Shown piece after piece: positions 43,905 through 52,554 of a DNA stretch of 64,000 nucleotides. Origin of the DNA: Alphaproteobacteria bacterium (GTDB lineage Bacteria > Pseudomonadota > Alphaproteobacteria > Thalassobaculales > Thalassobaculaceae); assembly GCA_024742605.1 (NCBI GenBank), contig JANSYC010000007.1, positions 1-64,000 on the forward strand. Reading direction: 5' to 3'. Position 1 is the stretch's first letter, and each line of letters opens with the position of its first letter. The notes under the pieces were generated by a model. That model was not told the DNA's origin, ran no database searches, and saw only the letters and a list, made by a program, of their open reading frames with translations. Made by a program: the position numbers and the translations under genes.

Positions 43905-44354
43905 TCAGAGACGGCGCCGGGATGTGGTCACGCCGACCGCCTGGGCATCGTTGAACACATCCAGCTTCTCGACCGTGACCTCCGCCCGACGCGCCCGGTC
44001 GTCCGACAGGGCCAGTTCGGCGATCCGGTCGGCCAGGGTTTCCACCAGCTTGATATGGCCGCCGGCCGCCAGATCCCGGATCGCGGCGCAGAGCCGCTCG
44101 TAGCAGTAGACCCGGCCGTAATCCTCGGCGAATCCCTCGTCGGGGCGGTCGCAGTCGACGGTCACGTCGACCCGGATGCGCTGGGGGGCCTGTTTCTCAT
44201 GGGCATGGATGCCGATGGAGAAATCGACCACCAGGCCGCGCACGCGCACGGTATAGCCGTCCTCGGCCACCGTGCGGGCGCGTCGGACCGCGTCCCGTGT
44301 GGTTTCCGGCGCTTCCACGAGCGCCGCCAGTTTCAGCCGTCCGTCGGGGGCCAT
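43905..44354 (-). CDS. Dihydroneopterin aldolase (FolB) family protein
   Basis: 149 residues from the ATG at 44354 (GGAGG five bases upstream). The FolB signature VDFSIGIHAHEKQAPQRIRV (near residue 46) includes the Glu-Lys pair, DYGRVYCYERLCAAIRDLAA (near 79) follows, and the end has VTVEKLDVFNDAQAVGV, with a Lys at the position expected for catalysis. FolB cleaves dihydroneopterin in folate synthesis. The N-terminal 35 residues are longer than usual. No other folate gene is adjacent, so a paralogous role is possible. Confidence 0.82.
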   Translation of the reverse strand: MAPDGRLKLAALVEAPETTRDAVRRARTVAEDGYTVRVRGLVVDFSIGIHAHEKQAPQRIRVDVTVDCDRPDEGFAEDYGRVYCYERLCAAIRDLAAGGHIKLVETLADRIAELALSDDRARRAEVTVEKLDVFNDAQAVGVTTSRRRL

Positions 44355-44555
44355 GAATCCTCCATCATCACGTCGGCGGCACCCTAAACGACAGAACAGG
44401 GCCTTGTCGTCCAAAACCCGCCGTTGGCGGTCGCCACGCTGACAGATATCGGATTGGCGCGAGACAATTGAAAGGAGGGCAGCTTTGCGGGCCGGGGTGA
44501 AGTGGTTAGGCTGCGCCGGGCTTGTATACAAAGAGACGCAGAGGAGACGACTGAA

Positions 44556-44939
44556 ATGGGCTCGGAACTGTTCGAAAAAGGCCTGAAGAACCGGCGCGAG
44601 GTTCTCGGCGCGGAATACGTCGACAAATCGATCTCGGCGGCCGACGATTTCAACATGCCGCTGCAGGAACTTGTGACGGAGTTCGCCTGGGGCGCCGTCT
44701 GGGGCCGGGAATCGGAACTGCCGCGCAAGCAGCGCTCCATCATCAATCTGGCCATGCTGACCGCACTGAACCGCCCGCACGAGCTGGAGCTGCACATCCG
44801 GGGGGCGGTCAACAACGGCGTGACCAAGGAGGAGATGCGCGAAATCTTCCTGCAATCGGCGGTCTATTGCGGATTTCCGGCGGCGATCGACGCGTTCCGG
44901 ACCGCGCGCAAGGTGCTGTCCGAGATGGGAGAGCTGTGA
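44556..44939 (+). CDS. Carboxymuconolactone decarboxylase family protein (PcaC-like)
   Basis: 127 residues, the size of classic 4-carboxymuconolactone decarboxylases. The start at 44556 follows GAGGAGACGA. Conserved positions: GAVWGRESELPRKQRSIINL (near residue 46), LNRPHELELHIRGAVNNGVT (near 71) and EEMREIFLQSAVYCGFPAAI (near 93). There is no CxxC pair, so this is decarboxylase/isomerase rather than AhpD type. It is the first gene of a four-gene catabolic operon and overlaps the next start (TGATG). Confidence 0.88.
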   Translation: MGSELFEKGLKNRREVLGAEYVDKSISAADDFNMPLQELVTEFAWGAVWGRESELPRKQRSIINLAMLTALNRPHELELHIRGAVNNGVTKEEMREIFLQSAVYCGFPAAIDAFRTARKVLSEMGEL

Positions 44940-45859
44940 TGTCCGGAACCCGGTTTGGCTGGATCGGTCTCGGCAACATGGGCTGGCCGATGGCCCGCAA
45001 CACCAAGACGGCCGGGCTTTCGCTCAACGTCTTCGACATCAACCAGGATGTTCTCGGCCGGTTCGCGAGCGAGTTCGACAGCGGCCGCTCCTCGAGCCTG
45101 CAGGGCCTGGGAGAGGCGTCCGACGTTGTGGTCACGATCGTGCCGGACGGCAAGGTGGTCCGCCGGATCTGTTTCGGCGAGGGCGATAACGTCTTGGGCG
45201 GCCTCAAGCCCGGCTCGATCCTGGTGGACATGAGCTCGTCCGAGCCGACCGGCACACGGGAACTCGGTGCCGAACTGAAGGCCAAGGGGATCACCCTGAT
45301 CGACGCCCCGGTGTCCGGCGGCGCCCACGGCGCGGATGCCGGGACCCTGTCGATCATGGTCGGCTGCGATGACGAGGAGGCGTTCAAGCGGGTCGAGCCG
45401 ATGTTCCAGGCGACCGGCAAGAACGTTTTCCGCTGCGGCGGGCTGGGCAACGGCCACGCGATGAAATGCCTGAACAACTACCTTTCGGCTGTCGGCCTGT
45501 CCGCCGCCAACGAGGCGTTGATCATCGGCAAGAAGTTCGGGCTGGATGCGGGCACCATGGTCGATATCTGGAATGTCTCAACCGGCCGAAACGCCTCGAC
45601 CGAGACCAAGTTCCGCCAGAAGGTCCTGCCGCGCACCTACGGCTCCGGCTTCGCCGCCGCCCTGATGGCGAAGGATGTCGGAATCGCCAACGGGCTCGCC
45701 AAGTCGCAGGATCTCCAGGCGCCGGTCCTGGAGGCTCTGTCCGGCGTGTGGAATGCCGCCTCCGAGATGCTTCCGGGCGTCGATCACGAGGTCACACTGG
45801 AATACTATGAGCGGATCAATGGTGTGGAGATTCCGCTCGACACCGGCAAGAAGGATTGA
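44939..45859 (+). CDS. 3-hydroxyisobutyrate dehydrogenase-like NAD(P)-dependent oxidoreductase
   Basis: 306 residues. The Rossmann motif GWIGLGNMGWPMARN is at the N-terminus, DAPVSGGAHGADAGTLSIMV (near residue 122) is the substrate-binding signature, and the catalytic Lys lies in GNGHAMKCLNNYLSA (near 173). The family oxidises beta-hydroxyacids such as 3-hydroxyisobutyrate, tartronate semialdehyde or related C3-C5 acids. The start overlaps the CMD-like gene and the stop is 3 bases from the CoA transferase. Confidence 0.9.
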   Translation: MSGTRFGWIGLGNMGWPMARNTKTAGLSLNVFDINQDVLGRFASEFDSGRSSSLQGLGEASDVVVTIVPDGKVVRRICFGEGDNVLGGLKPGSILVDMSSSEPTGTRELGAELKAKGITLIDAPVSGGAHGADAGTLSIMVGCDDEEAFKRVEPMFQATGKNVFRCGGLGNGHAMKCLNNYLSAVGLSAANEALIIGKKFGLDAGTMVDIWNVSTGRNASTETKFRQKVLPRTYGSGFAAALMAKDVGIANGLAKSQDLQAPVLEALSGVWNAASEMLPGVDHEVTLEYYERINGVEIPLDTGKKD

Positions 45860-45862
45860 TCC

Positions 45863-47086
45863 ATGCAGCCGTTGGCCGGGGTTCGCATTCTGACGGTCGA
45901 GCAGTACGGTGCCGGCCCGTTCGGCACTCTCTATCTCGCCAATCAGGGCGCGGAGGTCATCAAGATCGAAAACCCGGCCGACGGCGGCGATATGGCCCGG
46001 GGGGTCGGGCCCTATTTTTTCGGGGGGGACGAACCGGGGACGGGGGAAAGTCAGTTCTTCCATTCCTTCAATGCCAATAAGCGCAGCGTCTGCCTCAACC
46101 TCACCAAGGACGACGGCAAGCGTCTGTTCCGGGAGCTGGCGGCGACCTCGGACGCGGTGGTCAACAACCTGCGCGGCGACGTGCCGGAAAAGCTCGGTCT
46201 CGACTACGAGAGCCTGAAGGATGTGAAGACCGATCTGGTCTGCGCCCATCTGTCGGCCTACGGGCGGGACGGGCCGCGCAAGACCTGGCCGGGCTACGAC
46301 TATCTGATGCAGGCCGAAGCCGGCTGGTTCTCGGTGACCGGAGAGCCTGGGTCGCCGCCAAACCGGTGCGGGCTGAGCGTGGTCGATCTGATGACCGGCG
46401 TGACCATGGCCTTCGGTCTGGTGTCGGCCATCCTGAAGGCCCGGGCGACCGGTGTCGGCGGCGATGTGGATGTCAGCCTGTTCGATGTGGCGACCCACAC
46501 CACAAGCTATCTCTCGACCTGGTATCTGAACACCGGCCACGTTCAGGATCGGCTGCCGCGTTCGGCGCATCCGTCGCTGACGCCCTGCCAGTCCTACAAG
46601 ACCAAGGACGGCTGGATCTTTCTGATGTGCAACAAGGAAAAGTTCTGGCCGATCCTGTGCACGAAGCTCGGACGGCCCGAATGGGCGGAAGACGACCGGC
46701 TGCGGACCTTCAAGGCCCGGTTCGAGAACCGCCCGCTGGTGCAGGACCTGCTGGACGACGCCCTGTCGGCGCGGACCACGGCGGAATTGCTGCAAGACTT
46801 CGCGGGCGAGGTACCCGCATCCCCGATCCTGGATATCGGCCAGGCGCTGGAGAACCCCTTTCATGAGGCGCGGGAGGCGATCGACAGCTTTCCGAACCCG
46901 GTCCTGCCGGGCCAGGAGTTCCGCATGGTGCGGCATCCGATCCGAAACAGCGACGAGGACCGTCCCCTGAATGCCGCGCCCAGCCTGGGAGTGGATACAC
47001 GGGACGTCCTGTCCGAGCTCGGGTATGACGAGGCCGCCATTGCGCGCTTCGCGGATGATGGCGTCGCGGGAGAAGCCAGGTCGTGA
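45863..47086 (+). CDS. Class III CoA transferase (CaiB/BaiF family)
   Basis: 407 residues. The N-terminus GVRILTVEQYGAGPFGTLYL (near residue 5) and IKIENPADGGDMAR (near 33) are family-typical, and the predicted acyl-bearing Asp is in SVVDLMTGVTMAFGL (Asp near residue 174). These enzymes move CoA from one acyl-CoA to another carboxylate. In this operon it would activate or deactivate an acid handled by the two dehydrogenases. Its stop overlaps the next start (GTGA). Confidence 0.92.
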   Translation: MQPLAGVRILTVEQYGAGPFGTLYLANQGAEVIKIENPADGGDMARGVGPYFFGGDEPGTGESQFFHSFNANKRSVCLNLTKDDGKRLFRELAATSDAVVNNLRGDVPEKLGLDYESLKDVKTDLVCAHLSAYGRDGPRKTWPGYDYLMQAEAGWFSVTGEPGSPPNRCGLSVVDLMTGVTMAFGLVSAILKARATGVGGDVDVSLFDVATHTTSYLSTWYLNTGHVQDRLPRSAHPSLTPCQSYKTKDGWIFLMCNKEKFWPILCTKLGRPEWAEDDRLRTFKARFENRPLVQDLLDDALSARTTAELLQDFAGEVPASPILDIGQALENPFHEAREAIDSFPNPVLPGQEFRMVRHPIRNSDEDRPLNAAPSLGVDTRDVLSELGYDEAAIARFADDGVAGEARS

Positions 47087-47982
47087 GCATGAAGTTCGCC
47101 TTTATCGGGTTCGGCGAGGCCGGGCCCCTGGTCGCACGGGGCCTGATGAGTGCCGGCGCCGGATCGGTGACGGCCTACGATATCCTGGCGGCCGACCCTG
47201 AAACGCGGGGCGATTGGGTCGTCAAGGCCGCGTCGGTCGGGGCCCGTCCGGTCAATACGGCCGAAGCGGCGGTGGCGGACGCCGACATCGTGATCTCCAC
47301 CGTGACCTCCGAACGGGCGCTGGAGGCGGCCTCGGCGGCGGCCCCGCATCTGCGCCAGGGCCAGATTTATCTGGATTTCAATTCCTGCTCGCCCGGCAAA
47401 AAGGTGAAGGCGGCGGTCGCGGTCGAGAACCGGTCCGCGGCGCGCTATGTGGACGTGGCGGTGATGGACACGGTGCCGGGGCGTGGCCATCTGGTGCCGA
47501 TGCTGCTGGCGGGAGAGGCGGCGGAAGCGGCCGTCGAGGCCCTCGCACCCTTCGGGATGAATCTGGAGGTGGTCGGCACCTCCATCGGTCAGGCCTCGAC
47601 CATCAAGATGGCCCGCAGCGTGTTCATGAAAGGGATCGAGGCGATCCTGTGCGAGAGCCTGGTCGCGGCCCATCGCGCCGGCGTGCACGAGCGGGTGCTG
47701 AGCTCGATCCAGGGGACCTTTCCGGATCTGGACTGGCGGGCGCTCGCGACCTACCACATGGGCCGCATGGCCCTGCACGGGCGGCGGCGGGCGATCGAGA
47801 TGGATTCGGTGGCCGACACTCTGCGCGATCTCGACATGCAGCCGTTCACCGCCAAAGGCACCGGAGATCGGCAGATGTGGGTTGCGGATCTTGGGCTGCG
47901 GGAGATGTTCGGTACCGACGGACCCGAGACGCTGGAAGACTTTCTGGACGCGGTCGCGCGGGCCGATCAGCCGAAACGCTGA
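47083..47982 (+). CDS. 6-phosphogluconate dehydrogenase-like protein with DUF1932-type C-terminus
   Basis: 299 residues from the GTG at 47083 that overlaps the previous stop; an ATG at 47089 is an alternative. The Rossmann motif is FIGFGEAGPLVARGL, VAVMDTVPGRGHLVPMLLAG (near residue 125) replaces the usual substrate motif, and the Lys in QASTIKMARSVFMKGIEAI (near 174) is at the catalytic position. The C-terminal helical domain resembles DUF1932. It is related to but distinct from the other dehydrogenase in the operon (44939-45859), so the two probably act at different steps. Confidence 0.85.
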   Translation: MSMKFAFIGFGEAGPLVARGLMSAGAGSVTAYDILAADPETRGDWVVKAASVGARPVNTAEAAVADADIVISTVTSERALEAASAAAPHLRQGQIYLDFNSCSPGKKVKAAVAVENRSAARYVDVAVMDTVPGRGHLVPMLLAGEAAEAAVEALAPFGMNLEVVGTSIGQASTIKMARSVFMKGIEAILCESLVAAHRAGVHERVLSSIQGTFPDLDWRALATYHMGRMALHGRRRAIEMDSVADTLRDLDMQPFTAKGTGDRQMWVADLGLREMFGTDGPETLEDFLDAVARADQPKR

Positions 47983-48104
47983 GACGATCGTTCCGAGTTT
48001 GCTCTAGACAAGAACTTTCTTGGTCTTACATGTTGGCTAAGGATCGGCGGATCACATCCGGGTCCGTCCTGCTAAGAAACGAACCCACAGAGGAGAGCCA
48101 TATC

Positions 48105-48713
48105 ATGGCATTTGAACTTCCCCCGCTGCCCTACGACTACGAGGCCCTGGGGCCGTACATGTCGCGTGAGACCCTCGAGTTTCACCATGACAAGCATCAC
48201 AACGCCTATGTTGTGAACGGCAACAAACTGCTTGAGGGAAGCGGCCTGGAAGGCAAGTCCCTCGATGAGATCGTCAAGGCCTCCTACGACGGCGGCAAGG
48301 GCGGCGGTCTGTTCAACAATGCGGCCCAGCATTGGAACCATATCGAGTTCTGGAAATGGATGAAGCCGAACGGCGGCGGTGCCATTCCGGGCGAACTCGA
48401 GAAGAAGCTGGTGTCGGATTTCGGCAGCGTGGACGCGTTCAAGGACGAGTTCGTTCAGGCCGGCGTCGGCCAGTTCGGGTCGGGCTGGTGCTGGCTGGTG
48501 CTCGGCACCGACGGCAAGCTGAAGGTCAGCAAGACCGCGAACGGCGTGAACCCGCTGGCGACCGGTGAGGGCACGGCCCTGCTGGGCTGCGATGTCTGGG
48601 AGCACTCCTACTACATCGACTACCGCAACCGTCGCCCCGACTACGTCAAGGCGTTCGTCGACAGCATGGTGAACTGGGAGCGGGTCGCCGAAATCTACGG
48701 CGCGGCCAGTTAA
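48105..48713 (+). CDS. sodB: Superoxide dismutase, Fe type
   Basis: 202 residues; ATG at 48105 after AGGAGAG. Metal ligands: His27 (LEFHHDKHH), His79 (QHWNH), and the Asp and His of DVWEHSYYIDY. The second-shell Gln75 in NNAAQHWNH favours the iron type over manganese. It converts superoxide to peroxide and oxygen in the cytoplasm. The upstream region contains AAGAACTTTCTTGG-like dyad sequence around 48010 that could be regulatory. A large inverted repeat follows the gene. Confidence 0.97.
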   Translation: MAFELPPLPYDYEALGPYMSRETLEFHHDKHHNAYVVNGNKLLEGSGLEGKSLDEIVKASYDGGKGGGLFNNAAQHWNHIEFWKWMKPNGGGAIPGELEKKLVSDFGSVDAFKDEFVQAGVGQFGSGWCWLVLGTDGKLKVSKTANGVNPLATGEGTALLGCDVWEHSYYIDYRNRRPDYVKAFVDSMVNWERVAEIYGAAS

Positions 48714-48765
48714 GAACACATCCGCTCGACCTCGGCTGATCGTGCCGAGGACGAGACGAAACCTA

Positions 48766-48802
48766 CATACGGCGTGTCTTCAATAAGAGGGCACGCCGTA
48801 TG
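48766..48802. repeat. Long inverted repeat downstream of sodB
   Basis: Perfect 11-base arms CATACGGCGTG (48766-48776) and CACGCCGTATG (48792-48802). Inside the loop TCTT and AAGA can pair further around CAAT, leaving a 3-base bulge. No T-run follows on either strand. It may stabilise the sodB mRNA 3' end or act as a factor-dependent terminator. Confidence 0.7.
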
Positions 48803-48977
48803 CGTGTGAAAAACCGGTAAAGCAGCAACGGAAGCGTGGTAAATTACCTTTTGCGCATCTTTTGAAGGGTTCGTATTTTTACTTTGTTTGACTTACTTTT
48901 CGATTCGTTCTTGTTCGTCAAGCAAAAAGCATGCACCATCGTATTCGGAGAGTGTAATATACGTGGGCGTGCTGATC

Positions 48978-50453
48978 ATGGCGCAGGATTTCGATACGGC
49001 TTTGTGGATAAAGCCCGACGGGCTTGAACGGCGTCTGTCCGATGGCATTCCGTCACTTGCGTCGCTCGAGACGACCGCCTTGCACGTCATGGGCTGGATC
49101 GACGTGCAGCGGACCGGGATGCTGACCCGCGTCACCCTGGACCCCTATGCGGTGCGGTATGACGCCCTGATGCGCCTTCCCGAAGTTCTCGGGTCCCGTT
49201 TCCGCGGGCGCGCTGTGGATGTGGCCCTGGCCAATCGCGGGATGTCCCACTCCGCCCGTGTCAGCTTTTTCTCGACCACGGCCGCGATCGCTCACATCCA
49301 TGAACAGGTGATCATCGAGCGCGGCGATCTCGACGAGGAACCGCCGATCGACCAGCTGGCCAAGGGCATGGGCGAGAGCAAGGCGCAACCGGAACGGGTC
49401 GCAAAGGCGGTGCCGTTGCCGAGCGCGTCCGAGCAGTCCGGCAGCCGACCGCGCGCGACGGATCTGCTTCGCGCCAACCTGGAAGAGGACTCGAAGGCGC
49501 GCCCGATCGGGGAGCTGGAGGGCGCGCTTCAATCCGGCGTCACCGTGGCGCGGCGGCTGATCGGCGGCATGTGGCTGACGGACGAAAAAGGGATCGTGCC
49601 GGATCTGGCCAGCGTGCTGCGGCGTGATGAGCCCGACATGGTGCTGTTTGCGCTCCATACCCGCGGCTGGATCGGCGTGGAGATGGACTTTCCGTCGCGG
49701 GGCACGGATCTGCGCGCCGAATTGCCGGCGCGGATCGTCATGGATCCCCACGGGGTCTCGAAGGAAACCTTGCGGGGGCTCCTGTCGTTCTGTGACGACT
49801 GGGCCGAAGCGCCGGGTGTCATCACCTTGGTCTGGTGGGACGGGATCTCCTGGGTCATGGAATACGGCTCGGCCGATCAGCTTGCGGCCCGCGCGACGCA
49901 TCTGGTCGAGGCGAAACGCAACGCGTTCTTCCCGTCCACTCCGCAATCGATTGCCATGGATCCGGACAGTTTCGCGATCCAGGCGAAGGCCGGTCAGGAT
50001 GTGTTCGATCGCGCCCTGCGGATCTGGCGGGCGCATGGCGGGCGTCTCGAAAAGAACCAGGTGATGATGAACGCCTTCCATTCCTCCGATATTTTCAAGC
50101 AGCGGACCAAGTTGCTCGACGTCGACGAGAACAATGAGTTCCGGATCTCGCATTACGCTCCGGGCGACCGTGCGATTTGGACGAGCCAGGAGATTTCCTC
50201 GATGGTCGGGCGCCGGCTGATCGATGTTCCGGACAAGAAACTGGGCGCGTCTGTGCAGAACGACCTGCTCACGGTCCTTCGCTGGGATCGCCCGCTCGTC
50301 CACAGATGCGAGGGGGTGGTTGACCGGTCCGACGGGCCGACCCGGCTGTCCTGGTCGCGCCTGACCCTGCCACTTCGATCCGCCCAGTCGGCCACCTCGC
50401 TGCTGACGGTGGTCAATGTGGACGAGGTCGCGGACGGTCGCCCGCATTCCTGA
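48978..50453 (+). CDS. Uncharacterised protein, possible C-terminal PAS-like domain
   Basis: 491 residues from the ATG at 48978; the open frame extends to 48888, but the upstream stretch is AT-rich leader. No family is recognised. Two halves look alike: TALHVMGWIDVQRTGMLTRV followed by VTLDPYAVRYDALMRL, and LFALHTRGWIGVEMDFPSRG followed by IVMDPHGVSKETLRGL, suggesting an internal duplication. The C-terminal region near residues 395-490 (WTSQEISSMVGRRLIDVPDK, then RPLVHRCEGVVDR and LTLPLRSAQSATSLLTVVNV) has the shape of a PAS domain. No signal peptide is seen. It converges on the acetyltransferase-fold gene. Confidence 0.75.
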   Translation: MAQDFDTALWIKPDGLERRLSDGIPSLASLETTALHVMGWIDVQRTGMLTRVTLDPYAVRYDALMRLPEVLGSRFRGRAVDVALANRGMSHSARVSFFSTTAAIAHIHEQVIIERGDLDEEPPIDQLAKGMGESKAQPERVAKAVPLPSASEQSGSRPRATDLLRANLEEDSKARPIGELEGALQSGVTVARRLIGGMWLTDEKGIVPDLASVLRRDEPDMVLFALHTRGWIGVEMDFPSRGTDLRAELPARIVMDPHGVSKETLRGLLSFCDDWAEAPGVITLVWWDGISWVMEYGSADQLAARATHLVEAKRNAFFPSTPQSIAMDPDSFAIQAKAGQDVFDRALRIWRAHGGRLEKNQVMMNAFHSSDIFKQRTKLLDVDENNEFRISHYAPGDRAIWTSQEISSMVGRRLIDVPDKKLGASVQNDLLTVLRWDRPLVHRCEGVVDRSDGPTRLSWSRLTLPLRSAQSATSLLTVVNVDEVADGRPHS

Positions 50454-50528
50454 GCCGCCGGTGTCGGCAGTTTCGACTGTCCGGAAGGCTCCGGCCGCAG
50501 ACGTGGTCCGCGGCCGAAGCGGGAAGGT

Positions 50529-51338
50529 TCAGCCGACCGCGACGGCGGCCGCGGGCTCCGGGACCTGACGCAGCGGGACTTGGAAGCGGTTTCCGGGGCC
50601 GGCGTCGCAGAACCGCTCCACATCCTGGACGATCGCCGGGCGGGTGCGCGCGACCAGCCACATCTTGGTGCGTTCCGGCTTATGCGGCCGATGCCAGTAG
50701 ACGCCGGGACACGAGACATCGAAACGGTATTTTCCGCCGTTCTTGACCAGGACCTCGTCCTCGGCGATCGAGACCATCGGCGCGCTGTCCCATTTCGAGA
50801 CCGCGAGCGAGCTTGAGATCGTCAGGAGAGCTTCGGCGAAGTTGGTCTTTCCCCGGAACAGCGGATTGATCCAAAGGCCACCGAGATAGGTGAAGCTGCC
50901 GCGGATTGTCGAGGCATAGGCATCCGCCTCCTCGTGAAGATAGAAACGCTCCCCCTCCGGCATCGTGTTGATCGGGTCCGGATAGAACAGGGCCCCGGTC
51001 GCGAGCCAGTCTCCCAGGGTCTTGTGCGGGAGGTCGTAGCGTCGGATCGCCGAGGTGGCCATCAGGGTTCCCTCGAAATCGTAGGCGGCCAGCCAATAGG
51101 CGTCGCCGCGCTCGAACGGGACCATGTCGGTGCGGAAGGCGTTGGGAACGAACTTCCCCGCCTGCGCGCAGACATCGGCGAACGCACTCATGTCATCATA
51201 GACCGCCAGCGTGACACCGGCCTGTTTCAGATCGGCGTCGACGTTCAGAAAGTAATGGTCGAAAAGTACACGTTCCGGCACTACTATTTGACCGATTCTA
51301 GCCAGTAACAGGTCTGCATACGATATTGTTTTCATCAT
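50529..51338 (-). CDS. Uncharacterised protein with GNAT-like acyltransferase fold
   Basis: 269 residues; the start at 51338 has GGAGGGAGAG upstream. The N-terminal part SYADLLLARIGQIVVPERVL is not recognised. The middle, DAYWLAAYDFEGTLMATSAI (near residue 81) followed by TYLGGLWINPLFRGKTNFAE (near 150), has the beta4-alpha3 layout of GNAT proteins, with PLFRGK in place of the acyl-CoA loop. The C-terminus (PGVYWHRPHKPERTKMWLVA) may form the last strands. Acyl donor and acceptor are unknown. Confidence 0.7.
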   Translation of the reverse strand: MMKTISYADLLLARIGQIVVPERVLFDHYFLNVDADLKQAGVTLAVYDDMSAFADVCAQAGKFVPNAFRTDMVPFERGDAYWLAAYDFEGTLMATSAIRRYDLPHKTLGDWLATGALFYPDPINTMPEGERFYLHEEADAYASTIRGSFTYLGGLWINPLFRGKTNFAEALLTISSSLAVSKWDSAPMVSIAEDEVLVKNGGKYRFDVSCPGVYWHRPHKPERTKMWLVARTRPAIVQDVERFCDAGPGNRFQVPLRQVPEPAAAVAVG

Positions 51339-51491
51339 CGAACTCTCCCTCCGTCTTTCCCTCGGTGGACTACATCATAGGGTTGTAATATGGCATCCCC
51401 AGAGGATGAGCGCGACTCGTTGGGCTTGGGCGAGTCGGGGTTTCGGTCTATGAGGGTCTCGCGGTCGGAAATACCGAATCGGAGAGGCTCG

Positions 51492-52004
51492 ATGACGGAA
51501 CTGGAACTTCGCCCGGCGGCCTTTCTGGATCGGGACGGAGTATTGAATGTCGACGTGGGCTATGCCCATCGCCCGGACCAGATCGAATGGGTGGCCGGCG
51601 CGCCGGATGCGGTGCGCAGGCTCAACGACGCGGGATATCGTGTTTTCGTGGTCACCAATCAGTCCGGGATCGCGCGGGGGCTCTACGAGGAGACGGACGT
51701 TCGCGATCTCATGGCCTGGATGATCGACCGCATGGCGGAGATGGGGGGCCGGATCGATGACTGGCGGGCCAGTCCCTTTCACGCGGAGTTTCAGGCGGAC
51801 CGGTTCGCGCATTTGTCGCACTGGCGTAAACCGGAACCCGGCATGTTGCTCGACCTGATGTCGCACTGGCCGACGGCGCGTGACGGGTCCTTCATCATCG
51901 GCGATCGGGAGAGCGATCTGGAGGCCGGGCGGCGGGCCGGGATCGCGGGGTATCTGTTCACAGGCGGAGATCTGGACGCCTATGTCCGGGAGATTCTCAC
52001 ATGA
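51492..52004 (+). CDS. HAD-superfamily phosphatase, GmhB/histidinol-phosphatase-like
   Basis: 170 residues from the ATG at 51492 (GGAGAGG upstream). HAD motifs: FLDRDGVLNVDVGY (nucleophile Asp and acid Asp near residues 13-15), VVTNQSGIARGLYEE (near 52), KPEPGMLLDLM and IIGDRESDLEAGRRAGI (near 135). This is the pattern of D-glycero-D-manno-heptose-1,7-bisphosphate 7-phosphatase. The four zinc-binding Cys/His of the E. coli GmhB loop are not conserved (SPFHAEFQADRFAHLSHWRK, one His left). It could act in LPS heptose synthesis or on another sugar phosphate. Confidence 0.85.
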   Translation: MTELELRPAAFLDRDGVLNVDVGYAHRPDQIEWVAGAPDAVRRLNDAGYRVFVVTNQSGIARGLYEETDVRDLMAWMIDRMAEMGGRIDDWRASPFHAEFQADRFAHLSHWRKPEPGMLLDLMSHWPTARDGSFIIGDRESDLEAGRRAGIAGYLFTGGDLDAYVREILT

Positions 52005-52110
52005 AGGGTATTCGAAAGAGATTTTTCGTAAAATCAGAAGAAATTAACTTAAAATCCAATATTGAATCATTTATGATCTCCCTTGGGGTTTGATCTAGAG
52101 GCGACACAAA

Positions 52111-52470
52111 ATGTTGCGGTCTGCGCGTAAATCCAAGTTGCGGCCTAGCCTGGCCGCGCTCTGCTTTCTGTTGGCAATCGTCGGCACATCGATCGTCGGT
52201 TTCGGCGGGTCCGCCCGGGCCTCCGATGAGCGGGTCGATCACCCGGAAAGCTACTATCTGGCGGTCCTGGGCCTGTGTTACCGCGCCGGTGCCGGCATGT
52301 TCGGCGAGGCGGTGGTCGAGACAGCCGGCCTGTCCGTGCCGTCTCCGATCCGGCGGGAGGTCCTGACCGATTGGGAACGTGCCGCGCGGGCCGGCGCTGG
52401 GTCGGTGACGGCGTTCTGTGCCCATTCCTATTATGCAGCCATCGGTAAGGGCTATCTGCGCTCCCGTTAG
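52111..52470 (+). CDS. Exported small protein of unknown function
   Basis: 119 residues. The N-terminus is a signal peptide: basic MLRSARKSK, a hydrophobic core (AALCFLLAIVGTSIVGFGG) and a probable cleavage after ARA near residue 37. The mature part of about 80 residues is helical, with two Cys (GLCYRAG and AFCAHSYY), perhaps paired. No family is recognised. It is preceded by about 105 AT-rich bases that probably hold its promoter. Confidence 0.72.
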   Translation: MLRSARKSKLRPSLAALCFLLAIVGTSIVGFGGSARASDERVDHPESYYLAVLGLCYRAGAGMFGEAVVETAGLSVPSPIRREVLTDWERAARAGAGSVTAFCAHSYYAAIGKGYLRSR

Positions 52471-52554
52471 ACCGGTGCAGGCTTGGATCTGCATTTCGGC
52501 CGGGCGCGATCTGTGGCAGTGTCGTGCCGGCGGGCAACCGATGCGGAATGCAGC

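Noticed and set aside
44006-44855. Upstream extension of the FolB-like gene to 44855
   Set aside because: The extra region overlaps the oppositely oriented CMD-like gene and lacks motifs; the ATG at 44354 has GGAGG in front.
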